Notes: generated from the letters alone by a model not told the origin. 64,000 nucleotides of DNA from Plumapathes pennacea (GCA_964036295.1 OZ038469.1:13759591-13823590); one strand, 5' to 3'; counted from the stretch's first letter, positions 35,086 through 46,005 are shown. Made by a program: numbers and translations.

Positions 35086-38000
35086 AAAAAAAGGTATGGA
35101 AAATCTGTATATTTTGGTCCCCCACCCCCTGAACTTCATACAGTTGATGTAAGTGCCCACTAAGTACAGGCCCACTAAAAAAATACTTTGGGTATGGTCA
35201 AACTGGCAACAGGTTCTACAAAATAATGCAGCAAAGCAAACATTCTACTGTTCATTTGAAAAAATAATCATCTAGTAAAGGGATGCATGTTTGTGACGCT
35301 GCTGTCATGCACCAGACGCAACAGTATCTTCTTTTGATAGAGCGGTTTTTGGATGACTGTCGAAAGTAATTGTGTGATTGCTTTGGTTTTGTGTTTGCTT
35401 CGCTTTCGGATTGGTCCACATGAGTTTGTCAGCATACTCAGCCAATCAGGAACAAAACCAAAACAAAAACCAAACACTTCTCACGCAAGCGATGGCGTGT
35501 ACTCGCACTGCTGATTGGAAAGTAAAACCAAACGCAAGACCAAACGCAAATTACTTTGGCTTCCAATTGGCTGAACTGTTTTCTCTCAGTCTCTGTGATT
35601 GGCCTGTGTGATTACTTTGGTTTTGGTTTTCGACAGTCATCCGAAAACGGTTCTATTCAACATGGAAAATGTCAATTCAGGCTGTCCATTCAATACAGGT
35701 GACAAAAAAAAAATTCTCATTGGGACTATGAAAGGTGTCTGTGTCTGCTCTAATAGAGGTAAAGTATACAAAGTATCTCCTTGACTAGATTTTTGGCACT
35801 TTTGACAAAAATCTACTCAATACAAAGAGAAGTTCAATGTTCTTACTCTAATCGCAGCAGCATACCTTCACAGGTGACGTTGCCGGCCCAACCACCATCC
35901 TTTTCACAAATCTTCTCCAGTGATCCTACAGATATGTAGCCCGGCGCACAAGTATACGTCACTGATGTGCCAACAAAATGAGATGTCACACGACCCCGAG
36001 ATGCATTGGGTACAAGGGGTGGATCCTGACCACAACTTTTAGCTAGATATAATATGAAGAAATAAACAAGGCATCATGAAAAAGCTAAGTTCTTCTTACT
36101 GTATGATGTATACTTAATGAAAAACTTAAAGAGAAAATTAAATTGAAGTTTGAAAAATAAAGTTTTTAGGTTGACTGACTCTTTCACGCCCAAGCTCAAA
36201 ATGCAGATTCTCCCAACCTTAAGAATAAAATTTACAAGTAATGCAGAGAATTGATAATTGATAGTTTAATCAGCTTTCACTGAAGCGGATCAGTGGTTGG
36301 GAGTGAAAGGATTAAACTACCATTTCTCACAACATCACTCATACACATTGTACATCTTCTTGAAGAGTAGAGGTCAAGAGAATATGCATTTTGAGCTTGG
36401 GAGTGAAAAGACTATACTGTTCTAGACTACAGGAAGTCCCTCTGTTTCCCTCCAAGATTGTATTACGAGAGCTGTTGTGAGCACAGAAGAGTATGGCGCT
36501 AGCAACAGGGCCGGCTCTGGCAACACGATCTTGAAGGGAAAAGGAGGGACTGCTTGCAGTCTGCACTAATCTAATTTCACATTCCAAGTGCAAAGTATGC
36601 TTTTCCTGTATGTCTTGCTGTCTATGGTCTGACTACCACAACTATTTTGTATCTTTCCGTTCCTCTCTTTCTATCAATATCCCCTCTTCTTTTCTTGTCA
36701 TACCAATGCACTGTGGTATCTTTCCATTCCACTTTCCATCTTTATCACAATATAGTTTCTTTGCCCCTTCCAAATTGAAAGTGGGATCACAATCAAATCG
36801 CACATCTGAACCAGGTAGAAATGGGCCGGGACCAGCAGGGTTTCTTGATCCATTGGCAGGTGTACCAGGATCGCCACACTTTACTGAAGGTAACACATGA
36901 ACACAATATTACTGAATGGCAAAGTTTAATTAACTTATGTGCTCAGTTGTCCCAGGGACATCACAAGCCATGTTTTCACACACCCGATCCAATCATCATC
37001 ATGCAGCAATAAATAGCATTTTTTACCACAACCCACTAGTTTCTCGCTCTCTGATTGGTTGATTAACCGTGGTAAATAAGAGTCCAGACAACGATGTGAC
37101 GCCAGCGTGTCACTTTTTGCAGCGAAAATACAGCAAAATTTTCTTGTATATTTCTAAATAGTGTGGTAAAAAACAAATTTCCACTGGTTTGCCGTGGTGT
37201 GGACTCTTATTTACCACGATTTACGCCATCACAAGGTCAAAATTTGTTGTGGACTCACTCGGCAAAGCGCCTCGTGAGTCCACAACATTTTGACCATGTG
37301 AAGACGTAAATCATGGTAAATAAGAGTCCACACCACGGCAAACCAGTGGAAATTTATTAAATATCACTTATCTCAGTTGAGCCATTGTTTGTACAAGAAT
37401 CAAACAACCATTGTGAGACAACTGGACATGTGACCATTAATTTTGAACCCTGATTGTTAACACGACCATACTAATTACATCTTTTAGTAAATAGTCCTAG
37501 CCTGAGCTTAATAATTAACTGATCAATACATTTCAATTTTATCGTGTGGCCGTTCTTACCATGGTCTGTACAATTATGTATCATGGCAAATGGTTTGAAC
37601 CCAGGAGTGTGAACAGTAGGTTGGTTGTGATCGTCCGGGTTAGAGTAGTCTCCAGAAAGACTGTTGTTGGTGACTGATGTTTCGACTACCTGAGCGGAAG
37701 TCATCTTCAGAGTCAAGTGGAAAGTATTCGTCAGATGGCGGTATATGTGTCTCTGGTTGTTGAAGTGATTGGTCCGTTATGTCGGCCTATGGTTGGTCAA
37801 GTCGGCTTGGTTGTGTTTCGTTATTGGTCAGTTGATGTTCTTTTGTCCTGTTGATTAGTCTATTGTTTGTTCGGTTGCATTTGATGTCATCTATCAGTCA
37901 TTTGTAAGGTGCCGGTAATTGTTGGCATCTGTTGAGTGGTTTCCGTTCTAAGTTTGTGTACCAACTTTCCAGTGTAAGTCGTTGGCAGTAGTTGGTACTG

Positions 38001-39832
38001 TGGCTGATGCATTCAGCAAAGTCCCAGTTGATGTCGTGTTTAGTCTGTTGGTGGTGTTCAGAAATGTGATTTCTGATGTCGCCGTTTCTGGGAGCTCGTT
38101 TGTGTTCAGTAAGTCTCATGTTCAGGTTTCTGCCAGTTTCACCGATGTAGGTGGCTTTGCAGTCAGTACAAGATATTCTGTATACTGTTCCCTGTCTGTT
38201 GATGGGTTCTTCTTTGTCCTTTACGTTGGTCAGTAAGTTGCGTAGAGTCGTGATGGGTTTGTGGGTTTGTGCTTCAACTGACCAATAACGAAACACAACC
38301 AAGCCGACTTGACCAACCATAGGCCGACATAACGGACCAATCACTTCAACAACCAGAGACATATATACCGCCACCTGACGAATACTTTTCACTTGACTCT
38401 GAAGATGACTTCCGCTTAGGTAGTCGAAATGTCAGTCACCAACAACAGTCTTTCTGGAGACTACTCTAACCCGGACGATCACAACCAACCTACAATTATG
38501 TTATCCTATAATATGGCAAGATATTAATTTGATAGCTATGATCTCTAGCTTGTAGATACATGAAGCCACTTCACATCAGGGCATGCCTTTAACTGAACCC
38601 CTCCCAGAGCCCCAACCCCGAGAGAGACATCCGTGATTTATAAAAATCCCATTCTCGGGAGCTCAATCAGAGGTATCCTAATGTGAAGTGGCAATAATTC
38701 ACAAGCATTAGCTACAATCATGGTCAAAGGTCACTGAGCATATGAGTAGAGAAACCCATAGGGAGTTCATATTCCTTGGTTTAACTGGCCTCTCCCCTCT
38801 ATTCAATGTTGGAAAAGGATGAACATCAGGATGGGAAAAGAGGAGAGGTAAGTGGTGGGGGGGGATTAATTTGTAATCGATCCCAACAAGTTTGATTGAC
38901 CATGATTGTAGGTTTCTCATATGCATGAAAGCTGAATTAAACACTTAAATCTGGTTCACATGACATGTAAATGTCTTGCATGTGCAAGAAAAATGAAAAA
39001 GCTTACAATAATTCTCTTTTATTTCACAAATTGACATGAGTATTTCTTGCATTTTGTACCTACTCTATAGATATGTGTTTGCACTAGCTATAGGTGTTTA
39101 ACAAATGTGAGCCATATATCTATGCAGCCTAGCTTAGTGTAACATTCTTACTGCCTAGTATGCATCTTCCAAACAAATGGGCATGAAAATTTAAAGAATC
39201 AACTTGAAAGACAATGAAAAGCATCTGATGCCCATTTCCTGACCACAGCCTAATCTTGGGCAACTTTAAGGAAGCTTGCCACACAATAAATTTAAATATT
39301 GTTTGAGCTGTTAAACACACTATTAGATAATGCTGTACAAAATCATGTACAAACTTCAAATCCCAAACTTATAGCCTTTTTATCAAATCAAGCAGCAATC
39401 TGTTATATTCTTAGGATTAAATTTGAGAGGTTTCAGTCAAAATTAAGGCCTTCATGTACGTATAATTAGAAGCTGCGTTATTTGTTTAGCATAAAAAGTC
39501 GTACAAAACAGTAAGTACCTGTCACGAACTAACACATCACTATGAACATGGTTACAATACTTCGATGACTTTTTCGACGACTCAATCGCAATATAAAAGG
39601 CACAAAGAGTATGTTCTTCGCTAAGGTACAAGGCTGTATTCGAGAATTTCTCGAGTAAACGAGGTTTCAACTCGTAAAACGATACTACGGCCATGTACCC
39701 GGTATATACGCAGTACAATCAAATATAATGAATCCTTACATGCATCTATCACTTACCAGAATCGCCACCACCAACTTGGGACAAGAAACAAAGAAATGGC
39801 ACCAAGAGCGACTGTTTGAGAGAACCATCCAT
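29390..39832 (-). CDS. Type I membrane protein with six sushi (CCP) domains, SUSD-like
   Basis: Eight exons on the minus strand: 39832-39757, 36883-36704, 36042-35866, 33806-33624, 33491-33315, 32169-31978, 30768-30490 and 30048-29390. They give 1923 bp and 640 aa. Residues 1-25 form a signal peptide (MDGSLKQSLLVPFLCFLSQ). Exons 2-7 each encode one sushi domain with four cysteines, and every intron is phase 1, as is typical of sushi exons. Exon 7 adds a second pair of cysteines after its sushi. A transmembrane helix (about 446-468, LGALVILLSVLICL) is followed by RRRR and an acidic, Ser-rich tail of about 170 residues with LPSYDEAM (507-514), a possible WW-domain/NEDD4-binding motif. Sushi domains bind complement or other ligands, and SUSD4/SUSD6 have comparable layouts, but orthology is not proven. 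The role is probably cell-surface recognition. Confidence 0.88.
30362..30450. mobile_element. CTTTCACTCCC-family MITE, partial copy
   Basis: A one-ended copy with TTAACTATTAATTCTC and, at the end, GAACTTGGGAGTGAAAGG, in the last intron of the sushi gene. Confidence 0.6.
30773..30801. repeat. (AAAC)n microsatellite
   Basis: AAACAAAC tract directly beside the acceptor of sushi exon 7. On the coding strand it supplies the TTTG-rich polypyrimidine-like region before the TTTTAG acceptor. Confidence 0.85.
30927..31555 (+). repeat. Minisatellite, 91/94-bp unit, about seven copies
   Basis: The word CATTCAGTGCGCATCAC recurs at 30928, 31019, 31110, 31204, 31295, 31386 and 31480. Units are 91 bp, or 94 bp when CTTCTTTTG is extended to CTTCTACTTTTG. 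It lies in a sushi-gene intron. Copies are almost identical, so the array is young. Confidence 0.95.
31668..31813. mobile_element. Inverted-repeat MITE joined to the minisatellite
   Basis: AAATTACACAGCGGC at the left is mirrored by GCCGCCGTGTAAT at the right, with internal AAAACAATATTTTAC matching GTAAAATATTGTTTT. A GCGGCGTATTTTC fragment precedes it at the minisatellite end (about 31554). Confidence 0.7.
32312..32627 (-). mobile_element. Family-B MITE, second copy (inverted)
   Basis: The reverse-orientation copy of 13034-13384, starting TTATTACACGTC and ending CCGTGTAATAA. It lies in a sushi-gene intron. It has a few indels relative to the first copy. Confidence 0.85.
33003..33232 (+). repeat. 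Diverged interspersed repeat, copy 1 of 2
   Basis: Similar over about 200 bp to 58225-58432. Shared words include TTACTTAACAGACACTC, GGAGTAAAAA and TGCTACTG/CGCTACTGCGCATG. The class is unknown. Confidence 0.5.
33886..34020. repeat. Degenerate tandem AATAGGGTATAGATTTGGTC repeats
   Basis: Three or four imperfect copies of a unit of about 35-45 bp built on TAGTC(T)GAAATAGGGTATAGATTTG. Intronic. Confidence 0.5.
34170..35092 (+). mobile_element. LINE (non-LTR retrotransposon) 3' fragment with (TAAA)n tail
   Basis: The open stretch to 34853 reads as the C-terminus of a LINE reverse transcriptase: an IQLWNNL region, then the zinc-knuckle-like CICGKSNETVEHFLLFCPRF. Similarity continues upstream (VMMYKIFNKLVPPYL) past an in-frame stop near 34279, so the copy is dead. 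After about 170 bp of 3' UTR it ends in about 17 TAAA/AATA units (35022-35092), a typical LINE microsatellite tail. 5'-truncated; it lies antisense in a sushi-gene intron. The clade is not determined. Confidence 0.8.
35337..35656. mobile_element. MITE with ATAGAGCGGTTTTTGGATGA termini
   Basis: The left terminus (ATAGAGCGGTTTTTGGATGA, then CTGTCGAAA) is mirrored by the right TTTTCGACAGTCATCCGAAA plus ACGGTTCTAT. Subterminal CCAATCAG/CTGATTGG words recur inside. 320 bp, no coding capacity. Confidence 0.85.
36181..36410. mobile_element. CTTTCACTCCC-family MITE, full copy
   Basis: Begins CTTTCACGCCCAAGCTCAAA and ends TTGAGCTTGGGAGTGAAAAG, in a sushi-gene intron. Confidence 0.75.
37036..37360. 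mobile_element. Fold-back MITE with AAACCAGTGG/CCACTGGTTT arms, copy 1
   Basis: Inverted arms of about 80 bp (37185-37265 and 37275-37357) carry CACTGGTTTGCCGTGGTGTG and its complement. An adjoining 150-bp module begins ACTAGTTTCTCGCTCTCTGA. A second copy in the opposite orientation is at 45612-45890. Confidence 0.8.
37671..37715 (-). ncRNA. Hammerhead-type ribozyme motif in the 3' Penelope terminal repeat
   Basis: On the minus strand, stem I TGACT/AGTCA flanks the core CTGAAGA. Stem II is GACT/AGTC, then GAAA, and the cleavage triplet position reads ATC. Stem III is only GAAAC-ATC, where GAAAC-GTC would be expected. Penelope-like elements are known to carry such minimal type I hammerheads. 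The G-to-A change probably weakens stem III. Confidence 0.6.
38394..38438 (+). ncRNA. Hammerhead-type ribozyme motif in the inverted 5' terminal repeat
   Basis: The mirror copy on the plus strand has the same stem I TGACT/AGTCA, core CTGAAGA, stem II GACT/AGTC and GAAA. Here stem III reads GAAAT-GTC. It is the inverse-repeat partner of 37671-37715. Confidence 0.6.
38563..38695. mobile_element. Short MITE with GCCACTTCACAT termini
   Basis: GCCACTTCACATCAGG at the left is mirrored by CCTAATGTGAAGTGGC at the right, 133 bp. Confidence 0.75.
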
Positions 39833-40577
39833 ATCGAAGGTGACGAGGAAAAAGCACAAACGAAGCCAACAATAAACACTGACCACACGAAATATATCCG
39901 ATGAGATCAAACAGCAGCCAATATTCGATATTTTTCCCTTTTGGGAACTTCTTGAGTCTTTAAGCTAGCGGAATGCTGATAGAACAGACGAAAACAGTGA
40001 GAGTATGAGGAATGACGATGGGCATTTCCCCAAACACATAAATGTAAACCTTCACTTCCGTGGAACTAGCCGAGTCGAGAGGGCGTGGGTACACTGGAAC
40101 CCAGACCTCTGAGAATGCTCACAGACGTCATATGACGTGCAGGAAACAGAATTTCCGTAGTCGCTGAGAGCTTTGTTTGGAGACTCAGGTTTTATTTAAC
40201 GGTTCAGACACTTCAACTTTTGTTGAGTTATTTTCTTCATCCATTCGGAGTGAGGATTTGAACAGCTCCTTTTAACACCCTTCCCTGTTTCGGCTGACCA
40301 GTGAAAAATTTCCGACAGACCGATGACTAGAACTAATCACACTCTTGATGTTTCCTGTTTATTTATTTGAGCATGACATTCCCCGCCTTACGGCAACCCG
40401 GAACAAACGCCTAGTCATTTTCTTATCTGCGGTTATGTCCCGATGGGGCCGTATTAACAAGGTTTACCATTATGCATTTTGTTCAGCCTCGCTCCCGTTG
40501 ACTATGGTCTCTTGATGTGATTTATTTTCAGCTTTAGATGTTGTCAGCCAAACAAGCATGCGATGCATCATGGAAAA

Positions 40578-40690
40578 CACTGATCAAGGACATAGATGCC
40601 TGCTGCATGCATCTGTTTCAAAACCATGCCTAGTGTGAAAGTGAATGATTTGCATAAGTGAAAGGTTCGCACTGTATCTGTTTAGAAATT
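40578..40690. repeat. Decayed copy of the TTAGATGC/TTTCAAA MITE
   Basis: ATAGATGCCTGCTGCATGCA, CTGTTTCAAAACCATGCCTA and GTTCGCACTG resemble 28746-28882 in order. Upstream (3') of GSTZ1. Confidence 0.5.
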
Positions 40691-40711
40691 GAAATAGTTG
40701 AAGGCAATGAT

Positions 40712-40731
40712 TTTATTAAATTAGGTTTATT
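40712..40731 (-). promoter_or_regulatory. Two candidate poly(A) signals for GSTZ1
   Basis: AATAAA on the minus strand at 40717-40712 and 40731-40726, about 140-155 bp downstream of the GSTZ1 stop. Confidence 0.6.
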
Positions 40732-40867
40732 CGTTAACTGCTTTCCCTTTTTTTCTTAAAAATTGGTTGAAAATAAATTTAACCCCACGACAAACTGGGC
40801 GACAAACTCCCCTGCCGTCCCCTCCCATCCTGAAGTTCACCCGCCCGTTGTGACGTCAAAAACATGG

Positions 40868-43800
40868 TTAGGACCTCAGTTCCGCTGGGCAGTCTGGCTG
40901 CTGTGACGGGTGAGCCGCCTTGAATGCGTCGATCTGGAGCAGAGCCTCATTTATTCTGGAGATAATGGGGAACTGCGCCATGTCCACTTTGAACCTAAAA
41001 AAAAAAAAAAAAAAAAACTATAAATGCTGGGCTAACTCACGTGAAATGTCAGCTAACACATTCGTTACCACGTCTAGCATATCCACATCAACTGACGCAG
41101 GCCAAGACCTGCAAAACTAGTTCTCAATGTAACTAACTGACTGATTATTAAAGGTCGGGATATATGGTTGCACTATTGCACGTATTGTTGCAAAAGTAGA
41201 ATTATGGCCTCTATTATTTGCAACAATTGTACCGTGTGTCTACACGCGTGTACGTAACAATGAGCGCAATGTTGCTCCATGGAGAGAATGAGTGAGCATG
41301 CAAATAAATCATTTATTCACCCTGTCAAAAGAGTTGGTCAGACAACGATCAATCAGCGACAGTTTGTCATTGAGTGACAGCATGTCAGTCAATGAAGCCA
41401 GTGAGTAAACGACATGATTATTTTTTGTTGGTACTTTCACGTTTCCTTACCTGTTCGCGTTGTAAACTTGAGGAACCAGACACAAGTCGGCCATAGTTAC
41501 CTGCGGATGGTCAGAATTAGATCTTTAACACATTTTCTCCTTACTACCTCAGATCAGGAACATTCAGTACAGTATGGAGAAGTTAGCATCTGATCGCTTG
41601 CACAGCAGGCAGCTGATCTAAATATGAATTCTCTTTGTATCATCCATACTGTCTCTTCATGAATGGTATGGAGAATTTCAGTCTATATCTGAGTATCTAG
41701 TATCTATCTTGTGTCTGTCTGTCGGTCTCTTGTCTCCCTCTTCTTCTCATTATCTCTCTATGATTTTACGTGCCTCTGTGTCAGTAAATCTCCTTGGCTG
41801 TCATGGTCTAGTTATAGCTAAAGTGTGTTTACCTCATCTCCAACACAGTACTTGCCGGCAGACTTTTGAAGAATCTTCTCGAGACCTGACACAAAAACAT
41901 TTTGTGACAAACAACTCAGATAAATGGCAAAAATATTATTAACATCTCCACGCAGTTGATCCTTTCACTCCCAAACTCAAATACAAATTCTCAAGTTCCT
42001 TAACACTTTCACTCCCAAGAGTGATCAAGTTCAATTTTCTCCTTTAGTTTGGCAGCACAAATATATCATACAGTAAGGAGAACTTGGCTTTTGATACCTT
42101 GCTATGATGATAGCTGATTAAATTATCAATTCTCAACTAAATCCCTCATGCAATTTCCTTTTAAAAGGCTGGGAGAATCTGCATTTAGAACTTGGGAGTG
42201 AAACTCTTAGATGTACACCACAAAGTCATATCCAGGCACTGTACAGGGAGAAGGCGTGGGGTGGGTGGTTAAAAAATATACCACATCAGTTATGAGCGGA
42301 TTTGATAAACAACAAATGACAGATTTTCTCGAATGTCCCGCACCAAACGCTGACACACAAGGTTGTGGTGCGGGTCTAGCAGACGCAGACACAAGCCCAT
42401 TTAATCATATTCATTATCCTCTGTACATGTACTTTTTCAGCTGAAACAAGAAAATTAAATTGAACCTGTCTGCTTTGAGTAGGTAGACCACAGTGACTCT
42501 CTTAACCTTAATCATCTCTAATATACTAGCATCCTTATATGCACGCCTATGCATACCGCAAATATTTACACAAGCTTAAACACATCTCTGCACTAAGTAT
42601 TTGCACACATTCTGTCCTCTTGTTTGGGAATTCGAGAAACTATTTATCATCTGTTTCGTTACGCTTTGCTCCACTCAGCCGAAGATAAATCATCCATTAA
42701 AACAAAGCAAGCAACATACTTTCAAATCCTCTGTTGATCCAGTAATGTCCCCACTCCATCTTTTTCTCATCTCCGATGTACCTGAGCACCCGGAGGTTCT
42801 GGATTGGCTGGATCCCGCTTGCAATACACCCACTCACCTGCCTGACCTGTGGTACACGAGGACTCAGTATCAAAACAAAAACAAACATACATACATACAT
42901 GCATGCAAACAACAAAACAGAGCTCCATTCGGAACCTACCATGGCCCGTTTGACAGGATCCTCTCTTGGTAACAAGGGAGGGTCTGGCACAGTTTCATCG
43001 AGATATTCGATTATGGCAAGCTACGTAGGGTAGAGAAAATATCCATTTATTTTATACACTCTATATAACATAAGGTAATCAATGTACAGTAGACTGACAA
43101 TCTCTGTGGAAGTGACAAATCTAGAACTAGTTGCTTTAAATTCCCTTGCTTCTAACTTTTGCTGTACATAGGCCCATATATATAATAACAGCTAGATTTG
43201 GTCATTTTAGTCCTATTACCATTTTGGCATTAGTGTATTACATACTTCTTGATTTAGTAATCAGCACATACCGATTGTGTGAGAGTGTGGCCATCAATTT
43301 CAAGAGAGGGAACCTTTGACTCAGGATTCAATTCTGAGTATTCAGGCGAAAACTGCAACAAATACAATAAACATCTCACAACAATAAGAGTGCACCACCT
43401 GTTTATCTAAAGATAGGGGCCTCTCACCCACAGCCCTTTGCATGCCAAAATTCTTGATCTGCCATTTTTAGGGCCTGGCCGAACGTCAAAAGATGAATAG
43501 CAATCCACTTCCACCGACTTGTTTGAGCAAAATATTAGTAACTCTTTTGACCTAAAAGTGCTACTTGCCTATTTTTCTTTTTATTTTATTACGTTATTTC
43601 ATGTTAGAAACCAAAATTCAGCCTGATTTTTAAAATACATTTCTAGATGTAAACAAAAACATTGAATTGGCTGAGAGGCACCCCTTTAACAAGTTGTAAA
43701 GTTTGCTTCTCATCATGCACTTGTGGGCCTGTGTGTGATTACATCATGGACTATTCCATGCATATTTTAATCCAACATTAGACTGACCTGCTGCCCTCCG

Positions 43801-44218
43801 TCCTTCACCAGGTGAACTGCTCGTGTCTCATACTCAATTCCTTTAAAAGCCAGAGCTAAAAAAGTATCGGAGGGAAACAATAGTTACAGAAGTTCTGAAG
43901 CTACGTTCCCTTGTTTCTTTATACTCATGCCTGATGTGGATATTTTCTCCATGCAGACAAAATGAACCAATAATTGGTTTTTAATTAATTATTAATCTTC
44001 TCACTCCAAAAAATAAATAAATAAATAAATAAATAAAACATGAATTATATTAGACTTCATCAAGAGCCATATAATATTGTCTTCCATCAACCTGTTAGTA
44101 TATCATGTACATCTTTGGTGAGAGACTAAAAAAGAAAGCTAGTTTGCATATTTCTGCATAAAATATTTTCATACAAATTGCAAAGAGGGATGTAGACGAA
44201 ATGGTTGTCATGAGCATT

Positions 44219-44287
<69 letters not shown>

Positions 44288-45365
44288 GGTTGGGAGGAGG
44301 ACAAATTGGCATTACGTGTGTCAACTGGTTCTGTACTCTGTATTTCAGCCAATATATCTTGCACATACCAGTCCTGACTCTCCACGAGCAAGAACTTCGA
44401 AAATAGGAATACAGGATTGGCTGCAAAGAAAAAAAATCGTGAGCAAGTTTCAGTGATCATAGCAACTCCAAAAAATCCTTAGGTGGGTGCAGTCGACTTA
44501 TTTCACCCCAAAATCACAAAATGGAAATAGCAATATATATATACGAGTGTTTTCAAATTAGGAAAAAAAATATAGCTTTTACAAATTTATCATCATACAC
44601 ATAGCTAATGTTACGTAATACTACCTATACTATTAGAGAAAAAAAAACCTACATACAGTCAATCACATGGTTCTCTAATAAAAAAGTTGTCTTGTCTTGT
44701 CTTGTCTTGTCTTGCAGTCAAGGGGGGGGGGGGGGGGGGTTGCTTGGTTTGGTGAACTGACATTTGGAACTGAAGCCAAGCTTTGACCAAAAAAATATCA
44801 AATTGATCTTTTTTTCGGAATTTCTTTTTATAAAAGATCTAATCAGTCCTGTCAAAGCTTTGACATGTATAAATGGAATAAGGGATAACCGTCACTATAA
44901 TCAATAAATTAAAGAGCGGGAGATCGACGCGAGTCCTCGGAGACGTGAAATTTTTACATCCTCGATATTTCGTTTCTGCATTTTCAATTAAATCCCGGTG
45001 ATCTAACCTTTGACAAATTTGACAACCAGCCGGACATACTCATTTTAAACACAAAACACTGTCCAAATATCACGAGGATGACTTGGCAAAAATTCAGACA
45101 CGTCGGGCGAATACAAGACACGATCCCCAGCCAAGGCCTTGAAAATGTTTATATAGTACAATTTGCACCAAGCTTTTTTCGTTTGTTTAAATACAGCAAG
45201 GACTCGTAATGTGGTAAATGTAAATTATGCCCCTGAATCTGATCAAAAACTACAAATTTTTGACACGTGGCTATGTTTATGAAACTCGTTTCAAGAAAAA
45301 CTCGAAAATCAAATAGAAGATCTGTACAGCTAAATAGCCCTAAAGACATCTCTCACCTTGGACAT
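40868..45365 (-). CDS. GSTZ1: Maleylacetoacetate isomerase / glutathione S-transferase zeta
   Basis: Nine minus-strand exons: 45365-45357, 44420-44369, 43855-43788, 43352-43272, 43020-42940, 42837-42720, 41885-41833, 41500-41451 and 40994-40868. They total 639 bp and 212 aa (human about 216). The thioredoxin-fold half opens MSKPILYSYF and has the zeta-class active-site motif SSCSWRVR (near residues 12-19), then DGGQQ and a glutathione-site stretch ending GHTLTQSLAIIEYLDE. The helical half has [32 protein letters not shown] and the end CPAELRS. The enzyme uses glutathione to isomerise maleylacetoacetate to fumarylacetoacetate in tyrosine and phenylalanine catabolism (cytosol or mitochondria). 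Exon 1 codes only Met-Ser-Lys. All introns obey GT-AG and close in frame. Confidence 0.95.
41961..42205. mobile_element. CTTTCACTCCC-family MITE in a GSTZ1 intron
   Basis: Begins CCTTTCACTCCCAAACTCAA and ends GAACTTGGGAGTGAAAC. An extra CACTTTCACTCCCAAGAGTG at about 42004 suggests a nested or rearranged half copy. Confidence 0.75.
44013..44038. repeat. (AAAT)n microsatellite
   Basis: Six AAAT units in a GSTZ1 intron. Confidence 0.8.
44219..44284. repeat. (TG)n microsatellite
   Basis: About 33 TG repeats in intron 2 of GSTZ1. Dipeptide-repeat open frames over it on both strands are artefacts. Confidence 0.98.
44693..44740. repeat. (TTGTC)n followed by a G homopolymer
   Basis: Five CTTGT units, then a run of about 18 G, in intron 1 of GSTZ1. 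Other G or C runs occur at 10770, 32661 and 46108. Confidence 0.85.
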
Positions 45366-45611
45366 CTTGGTGAAAACCTGAGCTCGCAACAAAAGGCGAG
45401 CCGAAGACGAGAAGTACAAGGCGTTCTTTGCAACGCCCGACCCATTCCCCACCCACCCTTTATTCGACTAGGCTTCAGTTCCCGCTCGGCAAAAATAACT
45501 GGCCTGGTAAAGAGGCGGCCTCGTGGTTTCCTTTCGCTACTCTCGTGTTCTCCCAACTTCCCGCGTGTTTAGATGAGGCTATATTACACGGTGACGCGTT
45601 ATATATTTCTT

Positions 45612-45890
45612 AAATCTCCACTGGTTTGCCGTGGTGTGGACTCTTATTTACCACGATTTACGTCATCACATGGTCAAAATGTTGTGGACTCACGAGGCGC
45701 TTCGCCAAGTGAGTCCACAACTAATTTTTAACTTGTTTTTTTTTTTTACCACAATATTTAGAAATATAAAAGAAAGTTTCGTTGTATTTCGTTGCAAAGC
45801 CTGACACGCTGGCGTCAGCTGGCGTCACATCGTTGTGTGGACTCTTATTTACCACGTTTAATCGACCAATCAGAGAGCGAGAAACTAGTG
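45612..45890 (-). mobile_element. Fold-back MITE, copy 2 (inverted relative to 37036)
   Basis: CCACTGGTTTGCCGTGGTGT, ATTTACCACGATTTACG and the end CAGAGAGCGAGAAACTAGT match copy 1 in reverse order. It lies between the GSTZ1 start and the TRIM-NHL stop. Confidence 0.8.
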
Positions 45891-46005
45891 TGTTGTGGTG
45901 AAATTTATCTTGGATATCACCATGGCTAATCATGCCCCATGCCACAGTAGCAATTTTGCCCTGAATAAGCAGCTTATAATTATCAACAAAATTTACAATT
46001 TACTA

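Larger units (their letters stand above)
37579..38490 (-). mobile_element. Penelope-like retroelement, internally deleted, with inverted terminal repeats
   Basis: The minus-strand frame ending at 37898 encodes a GIY-YIG endonuclease (VYRISCTDCKATYIGETGRN, then MRLTEHKRA and a C-terminal NRCQQLPAPYK), the C-terminal domain of Penelope-like polyproteins. The reverse transcriptase part is absent. About 218-bp inverted repeats flank it (37617-37834 and 38275-38493). A 38-bp extension (37579-37616) follows the 3' repeat, and TACAATTATG occurs on both outer sides (37569-37578, 38491-38500) as a likely 10-bp target duplication. Inverted terminal repeats plus a short 3' extension match known Penelope-like element structure. 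It sits in the first intron of the sushi gene, in the sense orientation. Confidence 0.85.

Noticed and set aside
44208-44426. Frames rich in His-Thr or Cys-Val dipeptides
   Set aside because: Translation of the (TG)n microsatellite in a GSTZ1 intron.
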